Source: Candidatus Saccharimonadota bacterium (lineage in GTDB: Bacteria > Patescibacteriota > Saccharimonadia > Saccharimonadales > EFPC-124). From it: 21,566 nt of DNA. The DNA lies in assembly GCA_016880595.1 (NCBI GenBank), contig JAEHDC010000032.1:1-21566 (forward strand), read 5' to 3'. The notes below the pieces were generated by a model that made no database searches, was not told the origin of the DNA, and saw only the letters and a list, made by a program, of their open reading frames with translations. This document shows positions 1-6,557 of this stretch, piece after piece (position 1 is the first letter of the stretch; each line of letters begins with the position of its first letter). A program made the translations under genes and the position numbers.

Positions 1-41
1 ATTGGTTTAGTTTTTGTTTTTGTTCAGTGTTCAAACTTAGT

Positions 42-185
42 CTAGTTTAACATGGGGTTGGCGCATTTGAGAATGTTTGGTCTATATGCTTTTTGTGCCA
101 ATGCAATTGCAAGGCAAGAAATAAGAATTAAAGCAATAATCGCAAAGGTTTTGACTTTTGTTGTTTTAGAAAGCGAAATTTTCAT
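42..185 (-). CDS. Small hydrophobic membrane protein, 47 aa; likely truncated paralogue of the upstream gene
   Basis: I do not recognise a family. The ATG at 185-183 opens only 3 nt after the stop of the 204-aa gene, so translation is probably coupled; the stop is TAG at 44-42. The product has a short basic N-terminus (MKISLSKTTKVK), one hydrophobic segment at about residues 13-30, and a short polar tail with one Cys. Its first 14 residues match the upstream protein in spacing and identity (MKI...KT.K.K.FA), which points to a tandem duplication in which this copy lost its outer domain or never had one. It could also be a genuine small membrane protein. No terminator is visible before the window edge. 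Confidence 0.5.
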   Translation of the reverse strand: MKISLSKTTKVKTFAIIALILISCLAIALAQKAYRPNILKCANPMLN

Positions 186-188
186 AAT

Positions 189-803
189 TTACGGCCCTGG
201 ATGTGCATGGAGAATAGTGTAATTTGTAAGCTCAACTTCTTGGAAAGAATCTATGGTCTTATCCCATTCGTCGAGGGAGATTGGCTGGTCGATATCGCTC
301 GATAATGAGATTTTAATAACAGTGCCATTTTTTATAAAATAGATATTTTCTTCAGACAGTCTGTCATAAACTAGCGGTTGAGCGTCATAGTTAGAAGGCC
401 GATATATCAAGCTCCTAATATAATAAACTCCACTAGTCGTAGTGCCAATTTCGCACTTCAGCCCAACGATAACATAGTCGCTATCACATGATCCTAGATG
501 ATTGCTATCACTAGCTATCTCGCCAATCGTACCATACTCACCATTGAGGCTGATCTCAACGCTTAAGTCCGGAGTAACCCACCATAGCAAAGAGCTTGGT
601 GTCTCTGCTCTTACGGTCGTCTCTTGAACTTTTAATCCGTCGGGTAAATAAGCTGGTGCAAATATCTTATAGTTAATCAAAGCTTGCGGATTATAGTAAA
701 TATATAATCTTTGGATTAGCAGTACTGCGACAACCAAGAATAAAACTAAAAAACAAACTGCAAATACCTTGCCTTTTATCGTCTTTGGAAATGCGATTTT
801 CAT
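189..803 (-). CDS. Single-pass membrane protein with an extracytoplasmic domain, unknown function (204 aa)
   Basis: Start chosen at the ATG at 803-801: the open frame runs 22 codons further upstream, but a basic stretch plus one long hydrophobic segment (about residues 12-34) follows this Met directly. The outside domain opens with a PAYLPDGLKV stretch that loosely recalls DUF4367/RseB-type extracytoplasmic domains (weak inference). It contains two Cys (in GSCDSD and GLKCEIG) that could pair. There is no Shine-Dalgarno; an extended -10 element ends 6 nt before the ATG, which predicts a leaderless mRNA. A 47-aa paralogue-like ORF follows after 3 nt. It lies downstream of a secreted cell-wall hydrolase, but no functional link is shown. 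Confidence 0.7.
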   Translation of the reverse strand: MKIAFPKTIKGKVFAVCFLVLFLVVAVLLIQRLYIYYNPQALINYKIFAPAYLPDGLKVQETTVRAETPSSLLWWVTPDLSVEISLNGEYGTIGEIASDSNHLGSCDSDYVIVGLKCEIGTTTSGVYYIRSLIYRPSNYDAQPLVYDRLSEENIYFIKNGTVIKISLSSDIDQPISLDEWDKTIDSFQEVELTNYTILHAHPGP

Positions 804-809
804 ATAGCT

Positions 810-818
810 ATCATACCA
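810..818 (-). promoter_or_regulatory. Extended -10 element giving a leaderless mRNA
   Basis: Reading on the minus strand, TGG-TATGAT is followed by 6 nt and then the ATG of the 204-aa gene. No convincing -35 is seen, but the TGn extension can replace one. The predicted first transcribed base lies at or beside the A of the ATG. Confidence 0.5.
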
Positions 819-832
819 TTTTAAAGTTGTTT

Positions 833-870
833 GTTGGTGGGTGGTAGCAAATCTCTCACTACCGCCCAAC
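833..870 (-). terminator. Stem-loop downstream of the secreted hydrolase, no U-tract
   Basis: GGTAG/CTACC arms extended by GGG/CCC and an outer GTT/AAC around an 11-nt loop. It lies 25 nt after the hydrolase stop and just upstream of the next promoter. A possible terminator or 3'-end stabiliser. No run of U follows, and one inner pair is C-A on the minus strand, so the call is weak. Confidence 0.3.
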
Positions 871-894
871 CTTTGTTAGCCGACACTCAAAAAG

Positions 895-1908
895 CTAGTT
901 AGGCAGGTTGAAGTGAATCAGCACAGCCTCGACTTCCTTTGTGTCATTAACCGCTTGAAGCCAATCATTATTCAAGGCCGACCACGTCCATCCACGCTTA
1001 GCGTAAGATTCCCGAATTGCCACAGTGCCCCATTCTGAAACTTCAGGGTAATTGCCATTGGCAATTGAGACGACGAACGCTAGATGGTCAACCCCCAATA
1101 TCCACTCATCGATGCTAACTGGTTCATCTGTTGATCCGAGCGTCGACCCTGAGTTCCAGTTATATGCAATTACATCGCCAGGCTGCGCTTCCGGCACAGA
1201 GTTGTCCCTGAATACCTCATCAGTTAGCGGCACGACCGCCACGTCAAACCGCTCCTGCAAATATGCCGTCAACTCCGGTGCAATCCTCGCAGTGTTCGTG
1301 CCAGGCTGCGTCAAAATCGTACCTCGCCGCACGCCGTAGCCATTCCATGTTGAGGTTTGGTCGAGCCCACCAGCCCACAACGCCTGGCTTACAAACCACG
1401 TGCAATCTGCAAAAGTGTTAGTGCGAACTGCCTGAGCATTTTGCAGCGCCCAGTTTGCAGCGACCGTACGGTCATATGACTCGCGCGACATCGTCTCTGG
1501 ATCGGTCGACGGGACAACATCGTAAACATCTGTTATATCATTGTCTGTCAGACATTCCATGATGTAATAGTTTGCAGTGATGTTGCTCTGCTTAGACAGA
1601 GGTACGTCATCGTAATACGAGGTGTAGTAACCCGTGGCAAAGCCATAAGTCACTTTAAACCACAGCTCAGTGCCAAGGTTGCCCTCGCCGCCAACTCGCT
1701 CACCAAACTTGTAGCAGACGTAAGTTGGCTTTGAGCCTTCTGGCATCACTGTAATGATGTCGGCACTCGTACTTGGTCCAGTACGGAGATTGACATTTGC
1801 AGTGATATTTATTGGCGGTGCGCCAGCATCGGCCGGCATTGCAAACGCGAATACACCAAGCAAACCAGCGATAACGGTAACCGTGGCAAACTTAATAAAG
1901 CGCCACAT
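895..1908 (-). CDS. Secreted SH3-like/Amidase_6-type (NlpC/P60-CHAP fold) cell-wall hydrolase
   Basis: 337 aa. A signal peptide spans about residues 1-29 (basic MWRFIK, hydrophobic core, cleavage probably near ADAGA). A bacterial SH3-like domain follows at about 34-100, with the typical NVNLRTGPST opening. The C-terminal catalytic domain carries a DCTWFVSQALWAGG motif with the nucleophile at about Cys169 and the partner at about His275 (GVDHLAFVV). This matches the Amidase_6 family and, more widely, Cys/His peptidoglycan amidases. Expected role: cutting peptide or amide bonds of murein outside the cell, or of a host bacterium's wall if the organism is epibiotic (inference). The ATG has an AAGGA Shine-Dalgarno about 8 nt upstream and its own consensus promoter, so it is transcribed independently of sbcB. 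Confidence 0.82.
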   Translation of the reverse strand: MWRFIKFATVTVIAGLLGVFAFAMPADAGAPPINITANVNLRTGPSTSADIITVMPEGSKPTYVCYKFGERVGGEGNLGTELWFKVTYGFATGYYTSYYDDVPLSKQSNITANYYIMECLTDNDITDVYDVVPSTDPETMSRESYDRTVAANWALQNAQAVRTNTFADCTWFVSQALWAGGLDQTSTWNGYGVRRGTILTQPGTNTARIAPELTAYLQERFDVAVVPLTDEVFRDNSVPEAQPGDVIAYNWNSGSTLGSTDEPVSIDEWILGVDHLAFVVSIANGNYPEVSEWGTVAIRESYAKRGWTWSALNNDWLQAVNDTKEVEAVLIHFNLPN

Positions 1909-1966
1909 AACAGTAGTCCTTTCTGATGGCGGGTTATTGCTTAGTCAATTGTTAGCTGACCTAAAA

Positions 1967-1995
1967 ATGATAACTAACTCTGCCTATAGAGTCAA
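1967..1995 (-). promoter_or_regulatory. Sigma-70-type promoter of the secreted hydrolase
   Basis: -35 TTGACT (1995-1990), 17-bp spacer, -10 TATCAT (1972-1967), minus strand. The predicted start is near 1960, giving a leader of about 50 nt that contains the Shine-Dalgarno. Confidence 0.75.
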
Positions 1996-2007
1996 CAAAT
2001 TTAAGTT

Positions 2008-2027
2008 GTGAAATTGTACAAAATCAC
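2008..2027. promoter_or_regulatory. 20-bp dyad upstream of the hydrolase promoter
   Basis: GTGA-AA-TTGTACAA-AA-TCAC is symmetrical except for the two inner AA/AA steps, around a perfect TTGTACAA core. It ends 12 bp upstream of the -35 box, where an activator site would lie. A repressor or activator operator is inferred only from the symmetry and position. Confidence 0.35.
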
Positions 2028-2032
2028 TTGCG

Positions 2033-3445
2033 CTATACTACAGGTGCGACGTTCTCGGCCCAAAGTTGCAGTTCTTGGAGCAAAAATTGGTCTTTGTCGC
2101 TGGCGATTGACCTGGCTAATTTTTGCAAATTTTGCACGTATTTTGGTAACTCTTCACCTAAGCGCTGGCTGCGGTAGTCTTCCCATTCAGCGCGCTCGGC
2201 CTGGTTTAGGCTTTGCGGAAAATTGCGCGCTTTGTAGCGTGTAAGAAGTTTAGCCAAACGCTCATCAGCAAAATCTGGAGTAAAATCCGCCAGTTGATTG
2301 GCAGTTGCTGCCCGGACGGCGCTCATTTTTGGCTTGTCTTTATCGCCAACAAAACCAGCATAAAGCTGAGTGTCAACATCATCGCTGCCAGCAAAATCAC
2401 TGTCACGAGCAAAAACTTCACGCAGCTTTTCTGGCAAATCAGTCTGATGCAATTTTTTTAAATTCTCTTGCACGGTCTGAACATCTAAAACCAACCGCTG
2501 CTGCGTATCTGAATCCAAAACGCCGAGCGGCGCAACTGCCGGGCATCTGTTAAATAGCAATTCTTTGGCTGGCAGAGGCACAAAATCTTCGCTTTTGCGC
2601 GTTTCGTATGGCGCAAAGCGCAGCGCTTTTAACTCGTCGATGCTTTTGGCCGCCCAATCTGTTGGATCATGGCGCAGGTCATAAACAATTGCCGAGCCAA
2701 ACCGCCCGCCTGGCGCAATTGGCACTGCCGCAGTGGTGTGCAAAAATCCCTTTGGATAGCGGCCAGAAGAATACATAAATGGCTGAGGGTCGTCAAAGTT
2801 TACTAATTTAGCCACCTCTTGCTTACCGCGAGTTTTTAGCATAAAATCAAACAGCTTTGGTTGCTTCTGCTTGATAATTTTAGCCACGGCAATCAATGCC
2901 AAGACATCGCTCAAGGCATCGTGGGCATGCTGATGGCTGAGGCCATTCTCGCGGGTCAAAAGCTCTAGCCGGTTGGTTGGCTGGCCTTGGTCATCAACTG
3001 GCCACTCAATTCCGCTCGGACGCAAAGCCCGCGTCATGCGCACCACGTCCAATAAGTCCCAGCGCGAGCGGTCGTCCTTCCACTGCCATTCGTACGGATC
3101 GTAAAAATTGCGGTATAGTGCGTAGCGCATAAATTCATCATCAAATCGCACGCTATTAAAACCCGTCACAATCGTGCCAGGCGTAAAAACTTTGTCATGT
3201 AGGATCTTTAAAAAATCAGCTTCGCTATAGCCTTCTTCTTGAGTTTTTTGAGGAGTTATTCCGGTCGTTAAAATTGCTCCGGGATCTGGCAGAACATCGT
3301 CACCCAGCGCCACCAAAAGATTAACTGGCTCGCCGATTGGGTTCAAATCTGTATCTGTTCGCTGGCCAGCAAATTGCATAATGCGCTGGCGCCGCGGATC
3401 AAGGCCAGAGGTTTCTAGGTCATAAAAAAAGAATGTTTGAGTCAC
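2033..3445 (-). CDS. sbcB: Exodeoxyribonuclease I (3'-5' single-strand DNase)
   Basis: 470 aa, about the length of E. coli ExoI. The DnaQ-like DEDDh domain comes first: YDLETSGLDP carries the metal-binding Asp9/Glu11, followed by TTGITPQ, GFNSVRFDDEFMRYALYRNFYDPY and DNSRWDLLDVVR-like segments typical of ExoI, then HAHDALSDV with the general-base His and last Asp. The SH3-like and helical ExoI C-terminal parts follow. It degrades single-stranded DNA 3' to 5' in recombination and mismatch repair. The start is GTG at 3445-3443. There is no Shine-Dalgarno, and a promoter -10 lies 6 nt upstream, so the mRNA is probably leaderless. It lies 36 nt after obgE but seems to have its own promoter. Confidence 0.93.
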   Translation of the reverse strand: MTQTFFFYDLETSGLDPRRQRIMQFAGQRTDTDLNPIGEPVNLLVALGDDVLPDPGAILTTGITPQKTQEEGYSEADFLKILHDKVFTPGTIVTGFNSVRFDDEFMRYALYRNFYDPYEWQWKDDRSRWDLLDVVRMTRALRPSGIEWPVDDQGQPTNRLELLTRENGLSHQHAHDALSDVLALIAVAKIIKQKQPKLFDFMLKTRGKQEVAKLVNFDDPQPFMYSSGRYPKGFLHTTAAVPIAPGGRFGSAIVYDLRHDPTDWAAKSIDELKALRFAPYETRKSEDFVPLPAKELLFNRCPAVAPLGVLDSDTQQRLVLDVQTVQENLKKLHQTDLPEKLREVFARDSDFAGSDDVDTQLYAGFVGDKDKPKMSAVRAATANQLADFTPDFADERLAKLLTRYKARNFPQSLNQAERAEWEDYRSQRLGEELPKYVQNLQKLARSIASDKDQFLLQELQLWAENVAPVV

Positions 3446-3451
3446 AAGTTT

Positions 3452-3480
3452 AGTTTAGCAGTAACTTGGAGCTTAGACAA
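3452..3480 (-). promoter_or_regulatory. Leaderless-type promoter of sbcB
   Basis: -35 TTGTCT (3480-3475), 17-bp spacer ending in TGC, -10 TAAACT (3457-3452), then 6 nt to the GTG start. The extended -10, the exact spacing and the missing Shine-Dalgarno agree with a transcript that begins at the start codon. Confidence 0.6.
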
Positions 3481-3481
3481 A

Positions 3482-4771
3482 TTAGTATTGACCGTAAATC
3501 ATTTTTTGGCCTGAATGTCTGCCAATAACAATAACGTCGCCGGCCTGCACGCCCTGACGCTCCAGTTCATGAGTTATGCCCATTTTGGACATAATATCGC
3601 GCAAACGGCGCCGGCCAGGCTCGCTATCAAAATTGGTTCGGCCAGCAAACTTTTCTATTTTTGAGCCCGTGACCGTAAAGGTATGATCGTTTTTTTGGAC
3701 GCGCCAAGCCATTGCTTGCTTTTCTGCTGTAAGTGTAATTATTGGCTGATCTTCGTTGGTTGTATCTTCTGGAGCAAAACTAAGACGCTGGTCTACCGCG
3801 GCTTTTTTTAGAACGCGCAACAGCTCGGTAACACCAATTTGCGCCTGTGAAGAAATTGCAAAAACCTCAGTTTTGGCTGGCGCAGTTTTTTTGATCTCAG
3901 CAATTTTTTGCTCAATAGCATCTTGCGGCAAGCCCTCAACCTTTGTTAGGGCTACAATTTGCGGTCGGCTCGCCAGGCTTTTGCTGTGTGCTGCCAACTC
4001 GGCGTTGATCGTTTTAAACGATTTTGCAACGTCATCATCATAAATGTCAATTAAATGCAAAAGTACAGCAGTGCGTTCTACGTGACGCAGAAACTCATCG
4101 CCCAGGCCTTTGCCTTGACTGGCGCCTTCTATTAGACCCGGGATGTCAGCAATTAGCAAGCTAGAATTATCAATATCAGCCACACCTAAAATTGGCGACA
4201 GGGTTGTAAATGGATAATCGGCAATTTCCGGCTTAGCGTTACTAACAACAGATAAGAACGTGGATTTTCCAGCGTTTGGAAAGCCAACCAGACCGACGTC
4301 AGCCAAAAGCTTGAGCTCAAGTGTTAGCAACTTTTCCTCGCCCTTTTCTCCAACTTCAGCAACCTGCGGACTTTGGCGAGTTGACGATTTAAAATGAGCG
4401 TTACCAAAACCACCATCGCCGCCGCGCGCTATAATAGCTTGTTGACCTTCCGCAGTAAGATCGGCAATTAGTTCCTGGTCATCAAAAACCTGAGTTCCGG
4501 CCGGAACTTTTACAAGCAAATCATTGCCATTTTTGCCACGTTGCTGGCGATGAAAACCGGGCGTACCGTTTTCGGCTGCTAGTTCTTGCCTAAGCCTAAA
4601 GCTAGCCAAAGTATTTTCATTTTGGCTAACAACAAAAATTACACTGCCACCACGGCCGCCATCACCACCATCTGGACCGCCTTTGTCGATGTATTTTTCG
4701 TGCCTAAAACTGACCACGCCATTACCACCATTGCCGGCCTTTACTTTTACAGTTGCTTTATCTACAAACAT
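3482..4771 (-). CDS. obgE: GTPase Obg
   Basis: 429 aa from the ATG at 4771-4769. The frame opens 35 codons further up, but MFVDKATVKVKAG is the family's conserved N-terminus and lies just after a promoter. Domains: glycine-rich Obg fold (about 1-157, repeated GGxGGxG); G domain with P-loop GFPNAGKST, PFTTL switch and DIPGLIEGA; C-terminal OCT domain (about 345-429). It binds GTP/GDP and assists 50S ribosome assembly and the stress response. The G4 motif reads TKVE, not the usual NKxD/TKxD, so the base-specifying Asp is a Glu; guanine specificity may be loosened (inference). No Shine-Dalgarno; a -10 box 7 nt upstream predicts a leaderless mRNA. Confidence 0.95.
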   Translation of the reverse strand: MFVDKATVKVKAGNGGNGVVSFRHEKYIDKGGPDGGDGGRGGSVIFVVSQNENTLASFRLRQELAAENGTPGFHRQQRGKNGNDLLVKVPAGTQVFDDQELIADLTAEGQQAIIARGGDGGFGNAHFKSSTRQSPQVAEVGEKGEEKLLTLELKLLADVGLVGFPNAGKSTFLSVVSNAKPEIADYPFTTLSPILGVADIDNSSLLIADIPGLIEGASQGKGLGDEFLRHVERTAVLLHLIDIYDDDVAKSFKTINAELAAHSKSLASRPQIVALTKVEGLPQDAIEQKIAEIKKTAPAKTEVFAISSQAQIGVTELLRVLKKAAVDQRLSFAPEDTTNEDQPIITLTAEKQAMAWRVQKNDHTFTVTGSKIEKFAGRTNFDSEPGRRRLRDIMSKMGITHELERQGVQAGDVIVIGRHSGQKMIYGQY

Positions 4772-4778
4772 TAATTTT

Positions 4779-4806
4779 ATTATAACAGATAAACGAGCAC
4801 TTCCAA
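4779..4806 (-). promoter_or_regulatory. Leaderless-type promoter of obgE
   Basis: -10 TATAAT (4784-4779) ends 7 nt before the ATG. A -35 candidate TTGGAA (4806-4801) lies 16 bp further up, inside a perfect inverted repeat. Transcription would begin at the ATG itself. Confidence 0.65.
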
Positions 4807-4813
4807 AGTGCTC
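4795..4813. repeat. Perfect 8-bp inverted repeat over the obgE -35 box
   Basis: GAGCACTT-CCA-AAGTGCTC, arms 4795-4802 and 4806-4813 with a 3-nt loop. It may be an operator that covers the -35 element of obgE, or the second of two stacked hairpins ending the upstream transcript. No U-tract follows on either strand. Confidence 0.55.
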
Positions 4814-4814
4814 A

Positions 4815-4845
4815 GTGGGGCGCAGACATTTTGCCTGCACCCCAC
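4815..4845 (-). terminator. Strong stem-loop after the 122-aa gene
   Basis: Minus-strand RNA: GTGGGGUGCAG / CUGCGCCCCAC, 11 pairs with one U-G wobble and a 9-nt loop. On the plus strand the same position is a C-A mismatch, so the structure suits the minus transcript. It starts 9 nt after the stop of the 122-aa gene. It lacks a U-tract and is followed by the hairpin at 4795-4813. Confidence 0.5.
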
Positions 4846-4853
4846 CTTTTAAT

Positions 4854-5222
4854 TCATTCTTGTTCTTCAAGGCCAAGAATAATACGAACTACATCAAGAA
4901 TTTGGGCGGCATCCTCACGATGGACGCTAAAGCTTGTACGCCTATTAAGCCCACTACCGGGTGTAGCCTTAACGTTTATTACACCTTGGATTGCCCGTTG
5001 CTGGATAGACAACGTTGACTGCGCCAAGCCAGTCAGATCCTGCATATTTCCGATGTCAGTCGGCTGCCTGCACATCTCGCTAAACATCATTAGTCTACTC
5101 GATGCGCCAAACAATACGCGTATAACTCCTGCGAGCTGATTAGCAGCATCCATCCTTTCTTCTTCATTGACATTCGGGTCAACCATAATTCTTGCAAGAC
5201 GCAATAGGACCTGCCCGCTCAA
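4854..5222 (-). CDS. Unknown helical protein, 122 aa
   Basis: No family recognised. Start is TTG at 5222-5220, chosen because a strong GGGAGG Shine-Dalgarno lies 6 nt upstream. The product is predicted mostly helical and soluble, with no signal peptide or membrane segment. A Met-rich helix (SSRLMMFSEMCRQ) sits in the middle, then an STxSIQQR segment, and the C-terminus is acidic (GLEEQE). A -10 box lies about 40 nt upstream and a strong hairpin directly downstream, so it looks like a separately transcribed single gene between the LysM-CHAP hydrolase and obgE. The gene signals are clear even though its role is not. Confidence 0.65.
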   Translation of the reverse strand: MSGQVLLRLARIMVDPNVNEEERMDAANQLAGVIRVLFGASSRLMMFSEMCRQPTDIGNMQDLTGLAQSTLSIQQRAIQGVINVKATPGSGLNRRTSFSVHREDAAQILDVVRIILGLEEQE

Positions 5223-5260
5223 CTGACGCCTCCCAATTCGCGAGTTTCGATATCTTTTTT

Positions 5261-5266
5261 ATTATA
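5261..5266 (-). promoter_or_regulatory. -10 element upstream of the 122-aa gene
   Basis: TATAAT on the minus strand, predicted start near 5254, leader about 30 nt including the GGGAGG site. The hexamer 17 bp upstream (TAATTT) is a poor -35. Confidence 0.45.
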
Positions 5267-5273
5267 CAGTATT

Positions 5274-6434
5274 TTAATGTATAAAATTATACGAGCTAAG
5301 CGCCGAGGCTGAAATTGTGCGATAAGATATAATATTCCAACCAACATAGTTCATCTCAGAGACATAAATGCTGCCGTCATCATTAACACGCTCAACAACA
5401 CCAACGTGACCCAGCCCACCGCTAATCTGGAAGACATCGCCGGCTCGCGGATTCTTATCTACGGAGAAACCAGCAGCTGCGGCGTATATCGCCCAAGTTG
5501 CAGCGTTGCCCCAGTTGCCGCCAATTGGACTACCAAGCTCAGCGCGACGGTTGTAAGCGTAATATGTGCAATAGCCGTAAGCATAATTATTACCACTGTA
5601 GCTGCCTGTGGTGCTTGTACTGACAGTGCTCGTGGAAGAGACGCTACTACTGTATGACGATGAAACCGCAACGTAACCCGGACGCTCATTTTCTGGCAAT
5701 ATCCCATCTGGAATAACTATTTTCAGGCCAGTAGAAAGACCTGAAATCTCAAGATTGTTATAACTTAAGATCAAATCAGCGTCACCCTTGTATTTGCTGG
5801 CTAGTGAATCTGCCGTATCTCCATCTTTAACCGTATATATAATGCCAGTTACGCCAGGGAGTTGCAAAATTTTGTCAGCCTCAATATTATCTGACACCAT
5901 GCCGTTTGACCAGCGAACGCTGTCCTCAGATATACCATATTTTGCAGCAATGGTCGGGACCGAATCGCCAGTAACCGTTAGGTAATAAATAATGCCACGC
6001 TGACCGCTATCCTGCTGGATAATTTGCGGTTTTGTAATAAAAGTAGAAGCAGTTTGCGCTAGCTCTGTTTTAGCATTTAAAGAGACAGCCAAGCTTTCAA
6101 CGCTTGTCTGAACAGACATATCCACGGTCTGTGCCACGCTAGATGCAACATTGGCCGCGGCAATTTGATCGACAGAGGTAGTTTGTGGGTCAAGCACAGA
6201 ACTAGATGCTTGCGATGTCGTATCTTCTACTGGTTCTTTTTGACTAAAAGTTACCAAGCCAACAACTCCAACAACAAGCACAAATGGCGAGCTAAAAAGC
6301 ATCATCTTAAAACTTTTGCGCTTTTTGCGAATTCGCCCAGCATTTTTATTGGCAACTTCAGTCAGGGCCTGGCCTCCCTTATTGAGATCTGGCTGGCTGT
6401 TAGATGGCAAGCCCTGTGGTGGAATGATATTAAT
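5274..6434 (-). CDS. Membrane-anchored LysM-LysM-CHAP peptidoglycan hydrolase
   Basis: 378 aa from the TTG at 6410. I place the start at the in-frame ATT (6434-6432), 8 codons earlier, because an AGGAG site lies 6 nt before it, whereas the TTG has none at workable spacing. Numbering is from the TTG: basic cytoplasmic tail (1-36), membrane helix (about 37-55), low-complexity linker, LysM repeats at about 140-186 and 190-233, Ser/Thr-rich linker, C-terminal CHAP domain. Catalytic candidates are Cys281 (YGYCTYYAYNRR), His335 (GGLGHVGVV) and Glu352 (VSEMNYVG). LysM binds glycan; CHAP domains act as murein amidases or endopeptidases outside the membrane. It has a perfect-consensus promoter. Confidence 0.88.
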   Translation of the reverse strand: MNIIPPQGLPSNSQPDLNKGGQALTEVANKNAGRIRKKRKSFKMMLFSSPFVLVVGVVGLVTFSQKEPVEDTTSQASSSVLDPQTTSVDQIAAANVASSVAQTVDMSVQTSVESLAVSLNAKTELAQTASTFITKPQIIQQDSGQRGIIYYLTVTGDSVPTIAAKYGISEDSVRWSNGMVSDNIEADKILQLPGVTGIIYTVKDGDTADSLASKYKGDADLILSYNNLEISGLSTGLKIVIPDGILPENERPGYVAVSSSYSSSVSSTSTVSTSTTGSYSGNNYAYGYCTYYAYNRRAELGSPIGGNWGNAATWAIYAAAAGFSVDKNPRAGDVFQISGGLGHVGVVERVNDDGSIYVSEMNYVGWNIISYRTISASALSSYNFIH

Positions 6435-6440
6435 ACGTAT

Positions 6441-6445
6441 CTCCT
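6441..6445 (-). promoter_or_regulatory. Shine-Dalgarno that points to an ATT start
   Basis: AGGAG on the minus strand, 6 nt before an in-frame ATT (6434-6432) of the LysM-CHAP gene. The TTG at 6410-6408 is 30 nt away, too far to use this site. No ATG, GTG or TTG lies between. Confidence 0.55.
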
Positions 6446-6452
6446 GGCAACT

Positions 6453-6493
6453 ATTTTAATGCTTTGCACCTATTACCGCACATTAAAATGCGG
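6453..6493 (-). other. Leader with two competing stem-loops
   Basis: In the LysM-CHAP leader RNA, CCGCA/TGCGG (6493-6489 with 6481-6477) makes a small hairpin. The overlapping segment CATTAAAAT (6481-6489, plus strand) is also the exact complement of ATTTTAATG (6453-6461). The two pairings share bases and exclude each other. The stems are short (5 and 9 bp, mostly A-T), so this may be chance. Confidence 0.25.
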
Positions 6494-6512
6494 CCGATGT
6501 AAGCTTACTTTA

Positions 6513-6541
6513 ATTATAAAAGAGGAGGATTTTGGTGTCAA
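6513..6541 (-). promoter_or_regulatory. Perfect-consensus promoter of the LysM-CHAP gene
   Basis: -35 TTGACA (6541-6536), exactly 17 bp, -10 TATAAT (6518-6513), minus strand. Predicted start near 6506, leader about 72 nt. It is the best sigma-70-type match in the window, implying strong, perhaps constitutive expression. Confidence 0.85.
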
Positions 6542-6557
6542 TTTTACAAAAAGCATT

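Noticed and set aside
4772..4876. 35-residue N-terminal extension of Obg
   Set aside because: The upstream codons cross the promoter and a hairpin, and the family's conserved N-terminus begins at the ATG at 4771.
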